From Nocardioides luteus (GTDB taxonomy: Bacteria; Actinomycetota; Actinomycetes; Propionibacteriales; Nocardioidaceae), in the NCBI RefSeq assembly GCF_015752315.1, contig NZ_JADOVJ010000001.1:5324501-5388500 (forward strand): 64,000 nt of DNA, given 5' to 3'. The notes beneath the pieces were generated by a model. It saw only the letters and a list, made by a program, of their open reading frames with translations. It was not told the DNA's origin and did not search any database. A program made the position numbers and the translations under genes. Positions 60,245 to 64,000 of the stretch are shown here, in pieces; positions within the stretch are counted from its first letter, which is position 1; each line of letters begins with the position of its first letter.

Positions 60245-61171
60245 ATGTCCCGCCGAATCCGCACCACCGCGTACCTGTTCGCGACGCTCGCCGTGGCAGG
60301 CACCCTGACCGCCTGCGGCGGTGACCCGCTCGACTCCGGGTCGGACTCCGACTCGGGCAGCGGCACGATCGTCGTCGGCTCGGCCAACTTCCCCGAGAGC
60401 GAGCTGCTCATGGAGATGTACGCCCAGGCTCTCGAGGCCGAGGGCGTCAAGGTCGAGACCAAGCCCAACATCGGTTCCCGCGAGGTCTACATGGAGGCCT
60501 TCAAGAGCGGCGACATCGACCTGCTGCCGGAGTACAACGGCGCCCTGCTGGCCTACCTGAAGCCGGACGGTGTCCCGGAGAACGTCTCCGCTCCCGAGGA
60601 CGTCTACGAGGCGCTCCAGGACGTCCTGCCGGAGGGCAGCGAGACCCTGCCTCAGTCCGAGGCCGAGGACAAGGACACGCTCACCGTCTCCAAGGAGACG
60701 GCCGAGAAGTACTCCCTGACGAGCATCGAGGACCTCGCGCCGGTCGCGAAGGACCTCACGCTCGGCGGTGCCCCGGAGTTCAAGACGCGCCACCAGGGCC
60801 TGATCGGTCTCGACGAGGTCTACGGGGTCACGTTCAAGGAGTTCAAGCCGCTCGACGCCGGCGGCCCGCTGACGTCCAGCGCGCTGAAGAAGGGCGACAT
60901 CGACGTCGCGAACGTCTTCTCCACCGATTCCCAGATCCCCACCAACGGCTGGGTCGTCCTGGAGGACCCGAAGAACCTCTTCCTCTCCCAGAACGTCGTC
61001 CCGCTGATCCGCTCCGAGGCGCTCAGCGACGACGCCGAGACCGCGCTCAACGCCGTCTCGGAGGCGCTGACCACCGACAACCTGACCGAGGCTCTCGCGA
61101 AGGTCCAGGTCGACAAGGCCGCCCCGGCCACGGTCGCCAAGGAGTTCCTCGCCGACAACGGCATCGAGTGA
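60245..61171 (+). CDS. Osmoprotectant ABC transporter substrate-binding lipoprotein (OpuAC/OpuCC type)
   Basis: 308 residues. YLFATLAVAGTLTACGG has a lipobox LTAC, so the mature protein is anchored by lipid at Cys. The binding domain begins TIVVGSANFPESELLMEMYA and includes KPNIGSREVYMEAFKSGDID, LLPEYNGALLAYLKP and the ligand-pocket stretch VANVFSTDSQIPTNGWVVLE. These match choline/glycine-betaine-type binding proteins. ATG at 60245 with GAGAGG eight bases upstream. The operon ends with a hairpin shared with the convergent TetR gene. Confidence 0.93.
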   Translation: MSRRIRTTAYLFATLAVAGTLTACGGDPLDSGSDSDSGSGTIVVGSANFPESELLMEMYAQALEAEGVKVETKPNIGSREVYMEAFKSGDIDLLPEYNGALLAYLKPDGVPENVSAPEDVYEALQDVLPEGSETLPQSEAEDKDTLTVSKETAEKYSLTSIEDLAPVAKDLTLGGAPEFKTRHQGLIGLDEVYGVTFKEFKPLDAGGPLTSSALKKGDIDVANVFSTDSQIPTNGWVVLEDPKNLFLSQNVVPLIRSEALSDDAETALNAVSEALTTDNLTEALAKVQVDKAAPATVAKEFLADNGIE

Positions 61172-61185
61172 CGCCGCTGGCTCGT

Positions 61186-61207
61186 CTACCGCAGTCCGCT
61201 GCGGTAG
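61186..61207. terminator. Bidirectional hairpin at the end of the osmoprotectant operon
   Basis: CTACCGCAG at 61186-61194 pairs exactly with 61199-61207 around loop TCCG, and the stem can extend through CTCG/CGAG with one mismatch. The minus-strand TetR stop lies inside it, and the binding-protein stop is 14 bases upstream, so it can serve both convergent genes. Confidence 0.7.
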
Positions 61208-61749
61208 GCGAGCAGCCCCTCGAGGCCGCGTAAGAAGGTCTCGCAGACGGGCTCCGGATCGGTCAGGCATCCGGCGGCCATCGCGCCGTCGCGCAGCATC
61301 ACGAAGTGGCGCCCGGCGAACTCCGAGTCGGGCTTCCCCGTCTGGGAGAAGAGCTCGGTGATCGTGGCCAGGAACCACTGCCGGTGCTCGAGCACCGCCT
61401 GATGGACCATGTGCGCCGGGTCCGGGTACTCGGCCGCGGCGTTGAGGAATGCGCAGCCCCTGAACCCCTCGCTCCGGATGTCGTCCGCGATCGACCGGCC
61501 GACGGTCCGGATGAGGTCGTCGGGGTCCGTCACCTCCGCACGGGCCGCGTCCACGCGCGCCCGGATCGCCTCGTCGGCCTGCGTCAGGTACGCCACGACG
61601 AGCTCGTCCTTGCTCCGGAAGTGGCGATAGAGCGTCGCCCGCGTGACGCTCGCCTCGGCGATCACGCGATCGACTCCGACCGAGTGCAGACCCTCGGTGT
61701 AGAAGAGCCGACTCGCCGTGCTCAGCAGTCGATCCCGGGCCTCAGACAT
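61186..61749 (-). CDS. TetR family regulator, divergent from an HdeD-like protein
   Basis: 187 residues. The helix-turn-helix is RLFYTEGLHSVGVDRVIAEA then SVTRATLYRHFRSKDELVVA. The ligand domain has IRSEGFRGCAFLNAAAEYPD, the FxGCxF pattern of many TetR proteins regulating efflux or redox genes. ATG at 61747-61749. The 141 bases to the divergent gene hold two related palindromes of the AGAACG-N2-CGTTCT type, its likely operators. Confidence 0.93.
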   Translation of the reverse strand: MSEARDRLLSTASRLFYTEGLHSVGVDRVIAEASVTRATLYRHFRSKDELVVAYLTQADEAIRARVDAARAEVTDPDDLIRTVGRSIADDIRSEGFRGCAFLNAAAEYPDPAHMVHQAVLEHRQWFLATITELFSQTGKPDSEFAGRHFVMLRDGAMAAGCLTDPEPVCETFLRGLEGLLAYRSGLR

Positions 61750-61790
61750 CTGTCATCCCTCTCGTTCTCGTTGCCTCGACGGTAGCAGAC

Positions 61791-61804
61791 AGAACGATCG
61801 GTCT
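61791..61804. promoter_or_regulatory. TetR operator, imperfect copy near tetR
   Basis: AGAACGATCGGTCT has the same centre as the site at 61845 but with one arm mismatch. It lies about 42 bases upstream of the tetR ATG, within its promoter region. Confidence 0.5.
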
Positions 61805-61844
61805 TGCATTTTCCGATCGGGCCGTGTCAGACTCTCGAAACAGG

Positions 61845-61860
61845 TAGAACGACCGTTCTA
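61845..61860. promoter_or_regulatory. TetR operator, perfect copy near the HdeD-like gene
   Basis: TAGAACG and CGTTCTA are exact 7-bp complements separated by AC. The site is 30 bases before the ATG of the divergent membrane protein gene. Confidence 0.65.
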
Positions 61861-61890
61861 TCTCATGCTCTGGTCCGAGAAAGGGATCCG

Positions 61891-62463
61891 ATGTCCACCT
61901 CCGTAGAGGCCGGCCGTTCCGGCACACTGAACACCCCGTCCGGCGGACTGCCGAAGCTCTACTTCGTCCGCTTCGGGTTCGCGATCGTGTGGGCGGTGCT
62001 GGTCGCCCTCACCGCGTCGACCCTCGGCCCGGTGAGCATCGCGCTCCTGGTGATCTATCCGCTCTTCGACGTGGTGGCCGCCGTGGTCGACTTCCGCACC
62101 TCGGGCGCCAGCGGTCCGCGCGTCCTGCTCTACGTCAACATGGCGCTCAGCCTGCTCACCGCCGTCGGTGTCGCCGTCGCCGCCAGCTCCGGCATCCCTG
62201 GCGTCCTGCGCGTCTGGGGCGCCTGGGCCATCACGGCCGGCCTGGTCCAGCTGTTCGTCGCGGTGCGGCGCTACCGGCTCGGCGGCCAGTGGGCGATGAT
62301 CCTCAGCGGCGGCATCTCGACCTTCGCCGGGACCGGATTCATCCTGATGGCCGCCGGCCCGAAAGCGTCCCTCACCGGCCTCGCCGGATACGCGACGCTG
62401 GGCGGCATCTTCTTCCTCATCTCTGCCGTCCGCCTGCGCCAGCGCGCCGGTAAGGTCAACTGA
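61891..62463 (+). CDS. HdeD/DUF308-like membrane protein
   Basis: 190 residues. After a polar N-terminus come about six helices in pairs: FVRFGFAIVWAVLVALTAST, VSIALLVIYPLFDVVAAVVD, LLYVNMALSLLTAVGVAVAA, AWAITAGLVQLFVAVRRYRL, MILSGGISTFAGTGFILMAA and LAGYATLGGIFFLISAVRLR. The GAWAITAGLVQL repeat pattern is that of HdeD (DUF308) proteins, linked to acid resistance in E. coli. ATG at 61891 with AAGGG upstream. The flavin reductase gene follows one base after its stop, so both are probably under the same TetR control. Confidence 0.85.
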   Translation: MSTSVEAGRSGTLNTPSGGLPKLYFVRFGFAIVWAVLVALTASTLGPVSIALLVIYPLFDVVAAVVDFRTSGASGPRVLLYVNMALSLLTAVGVAVAASSGIPGVLRVWGAWAITAGLVQLFVAVRRYRLGGQWAMILSGGISTFAGTGFILMAAGPKASLTGLAGYATLGGIFFLISAVRLRQRAGKVN

Positions 62464-62464
62464 C

Positions 62465-63919
62465 ATGACGAGCGCCAGCAGAGATCTCACCGTCGACGTC
62501 ATCGTCGTCGGCGCCGGACCCACGGGCGAGAACGTCGCCGACCGCGTGGTGCAGGGCGGCCTGACCGCCGCCATCGTCGAGAGCGAGCTCGTCGGCGGCG
62601 AGTGCTCCTACTGGGCCTGCATGCCGACGAAGGCGCTGCTCCGGGACGCGGCGGCGCTGCGTGCCGCGCAGGCGCTTCCGGCCGCCGGCCGAGCGGTCAC
62701 CGGCACGCTCGACCCCGCCGCCGTGTTCTCGCGGCGCGACGAGTTCGCAGCCCACTGGAACGACTCGGGCCAGGTCGAGTGGCTGACCGGCGCCGGGATC
62801 ACCCTGGTCCGCGGGCACGGACGGATCACCGGCACCCGTGCCGTCACGGTCACCGCCGCCGACGGCACGACCACCGACATCCAGGCGCGGCACGCCGTGG
62901 TCATCGCCACCGGCACCTCCGCCCTGATCCCGCCGATCCCGGGCCTGGCCGACGCCTCACCCTGGACCAACCGCGAGGCCGCCGGCGCCACGTCCGTCCC
63001 CGGTCGCCTGGCGATCGTCGGCGGCGGCGTGGTCGGTGCCGAGATGGCGACCGCCTTCAGCGCGCTCGGGTCGCAGGTCACCCTCATCTCGCGCACCCGG
63101 CTGCTGCCGGGGGTCGAGCAGTTCGCGGGTGAGCAGGTGGCCGATGCGCTCCGGACGTACGGGGTCACGCTGCATCTCGACGTCGGCGCGGACGAGGTCC
63201 GTCGCGACGACGCCGGGGAGGTGCACCTGACGCTCTCCGACGGGACCGAGGTGACCGCCGACGAGGTCCTCGTCGCGACCGGTCGGGTCCCGAACACCAA
63301 GGACCTCGGTCTGGAGCACGTCGGCCTCGAGCCCGGCAGCTGGCTGCGCGTCGACGACGCCCTGGCCGTGGTCGACGACGGCGGCCGGCTCGAGGACGGC
63401 TGGCTCTACGCCGCCGGCGACGTCAACCACCGGGCGCTGCTGACCCACCACGGGAAGTACCAGGCCCGTGCCGTGGGCGACCTGATCGCGGCACGCGCCC
63501 GCGGCGAGGAGCCCGACCTGAGCACGTGGGGCCGTCACGCCGCCACGGCCGACGAGCGGGCCACCACGCAGGTGATCTTCACCGACCCCGAGGTCATCGC
63601 CGTCGGACACTCCGCCGAGTCGGCCGAGGCGGCCGGCATCGAGGTCGGCGTCGTCGACTACGACCTCGGCTCGGTCGCCGGCGCCTCGCTGCACGCCGAC
63701 GGCTATCACGGCAAGGCGCGGATGGTCATCGACGAGCAGCGCAAGATCCTGGTCGGCTTCACCGCCGTCGGGCCCGACACCGCCGAGCTCCTGCACGCGG
63801 CCACGATCGCGGTCGTCGGCGAGGTCCCCCTCGACCGCCTCTGGCACGCCGTCCCCGCCTACCCGACGGTCAGCGAGATCTGGCTCCGCCTGCTCGAGAC
63901 CGCGGGTCGCGATCGGTGA
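62465..63919 (+). CDS. Pyridine nucleotide-disulfide oxidoreductase, atypical member
   Basis: 484 residues. The FAD motif is VIVVGAGPTGENVADRVVQG. The redox-active pair appears as GGECSYWACMPTK, Cys-X4-Cys with SYWA between, unlike the LNVG of dihydrolipoamide dehydrogenase. LAIVGGGVVGAEMATAFSAL binds NAD(P)H, and GWLYAAGDVNHRALLTHHGK is the second FAD motif. At the C-terminus the expected AHPTLSE-like catalytic His is replaced: VPAYPTVSEIW has Tyr. It is therefore unlikely to be a lipoamide dehydrogenase and may reduce quinones, metals or another disulfide. ATG at 62465, one base after the preceding gene. Confidence 0.9.
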   Translation: MTSASRDLTVDVIVVGAGPTGENVADRVVQGGLTAAIVESELVGGECSYWACMPTKALLRDAAALRAAQALPAAGRAVTGTLDPAAVFSRRDEFAAHWNDSGQVEWLTGAGITLVRGHGRITGTRAVTVTAADGTTTDIQARHAVVIATGTSALIPPIPGLADASPWTNREAAGATSVPGRLAIVGGGVVGAEMATAFSALGSQVTLISRTRLLPGVEQFAGEQVADALRTYGVTLHLDVGADEVRRDDAGEVHLTLSDGTEVTADEVLVATGRVPNTKDLGLEHVGLEPGSWLRVDDALAVVDDGGRLEDGWLYAAGDVNHRALLTHHGKYQARAVGDLIAARARGEEPDLSTWGRHAATADERATTQVIFTDPEVIAVGHSAESAEAAGIEVGVVDYDLGSVAGASLHADGYHGKARMVIDEQRKILVGFTAVGPDTAELLHAATIAVVGEVPLDRLWHAVPAYPTVSEIWLRLLETAGRDR

Positions 63920-64000
63920 CGACGAGACCTCGTCCGGGGCCATCCCCGGGACGTGCATGCCGGCCGGGACCGCGGGTACCGCCGTTGGCAGACCACGGAC

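Overview
The window reads as an ordinary chromosomal stretch of a high-GC actinobacterium. Strongly GC-biased third codon positions, many GTG/TTG starts, leaderless -10 boxes directly before start codons, a LarB/LarC pair, an ECF sigma factor with DGPF-type partner genes, and Tat- and Sec-exported phosphatases all fit a Nocardioides-like member of the Propionibacteriales. That placement is inference from gene content and style; there is no rRNA or complete tRNA here to confirm it. About 63 protein genes are supported. I see no intact insertion sequence, prophage or CRISPR array.

Layout. 1-4.1 kb: the start of glmS (cut by the window edge), a small conserved-looking gene, a 24-bp palindrome between them and the next gene, a 43-residue ORF with a strong promoter and Shine-Dalgarno sequence, YceI, and a small secreted protein. 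4.1-11.4 kb: carbon uptake and catabolism: an SSS-type monocarboxylate permease with its DUF3311 partner, a Tat-exported NamZ-type muramidase, and the Entner-Doudoroff pair edd-eda divergent from a ROK repressor, with phased CTTTGG half-sites between them. 11.4-18.7 kb: SIMPL and LtrA proteins, a PadR regulator, a mechanosensitive-channel-like protein, an M3 oligopeptidase and a secreted protein. 18.8-21 kb: an ECF42-type sigma factor with two DGPF/YCII genes, each preceded by the same -35/-10 pair. 21-32.3 kb: an MFS exporter whose end overlaps a dehalogenase-like hydrolase, a glycosyltransferase coupled to a purple acid phosphatase, psuK-psuG, a large repeat-bearing secreted protein, a lactate-oxidase-like flavoenzyme, and a TetR regulator divergent from a sterol-desaturase-like enzyme.

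33.2-37.3 kb is a compact minus-strand operon: serS, HAD phosphatase, GNAT acetyltransferase, HAD phosphatase, membrane-anchored exported protein, with start/stop overlaps at two of the junctions. 37.5-42 kb holds a 789-residue RTX-like repeat protein, a PAP2-diacylglycerol kinase fusion, and a lower-GC intergenic patch with three hairpins. 42-49.5 kb: DUF4446 and pheA start from overlapping divergent leaderless promoters; pheA leads into larB-larC (no larA or larE in view), then a GDT1-type transporter, arginine deiminase, a free-standing cyclic-nucleotide-binding protein joined to a class III nucleotidyl cyclase, and an AraC-GyrI fusion. 49.5-49.7 kb is a 144-bp inverted-repeat element. 49.7-64 kb: SEC-C protein, glycerophosphodiesterase, DoxX, SDR, a lytic transglycosylase, an MDR reductase divergent from an amidohydrolase-cysteine dioxygenase pair, a four-gene osmoprotectant ABC transporter, a TetR regulator divergent from an HdeD-like membrane protein, and an atypical disulfide reductase.

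The parts most worth following up are the phased CTTTGG sites, the duplicated ECF42/DGPF promoters, the cyclase/CNB pair with its unclear start, the orphan larBC, the divergent leaderless promoters at 42.46 kb, the serS operon, and the several long inverted repeats. No single wholly new multi-gene system is demonstrated; the candidates are regulatory arrangements and atypical family members.
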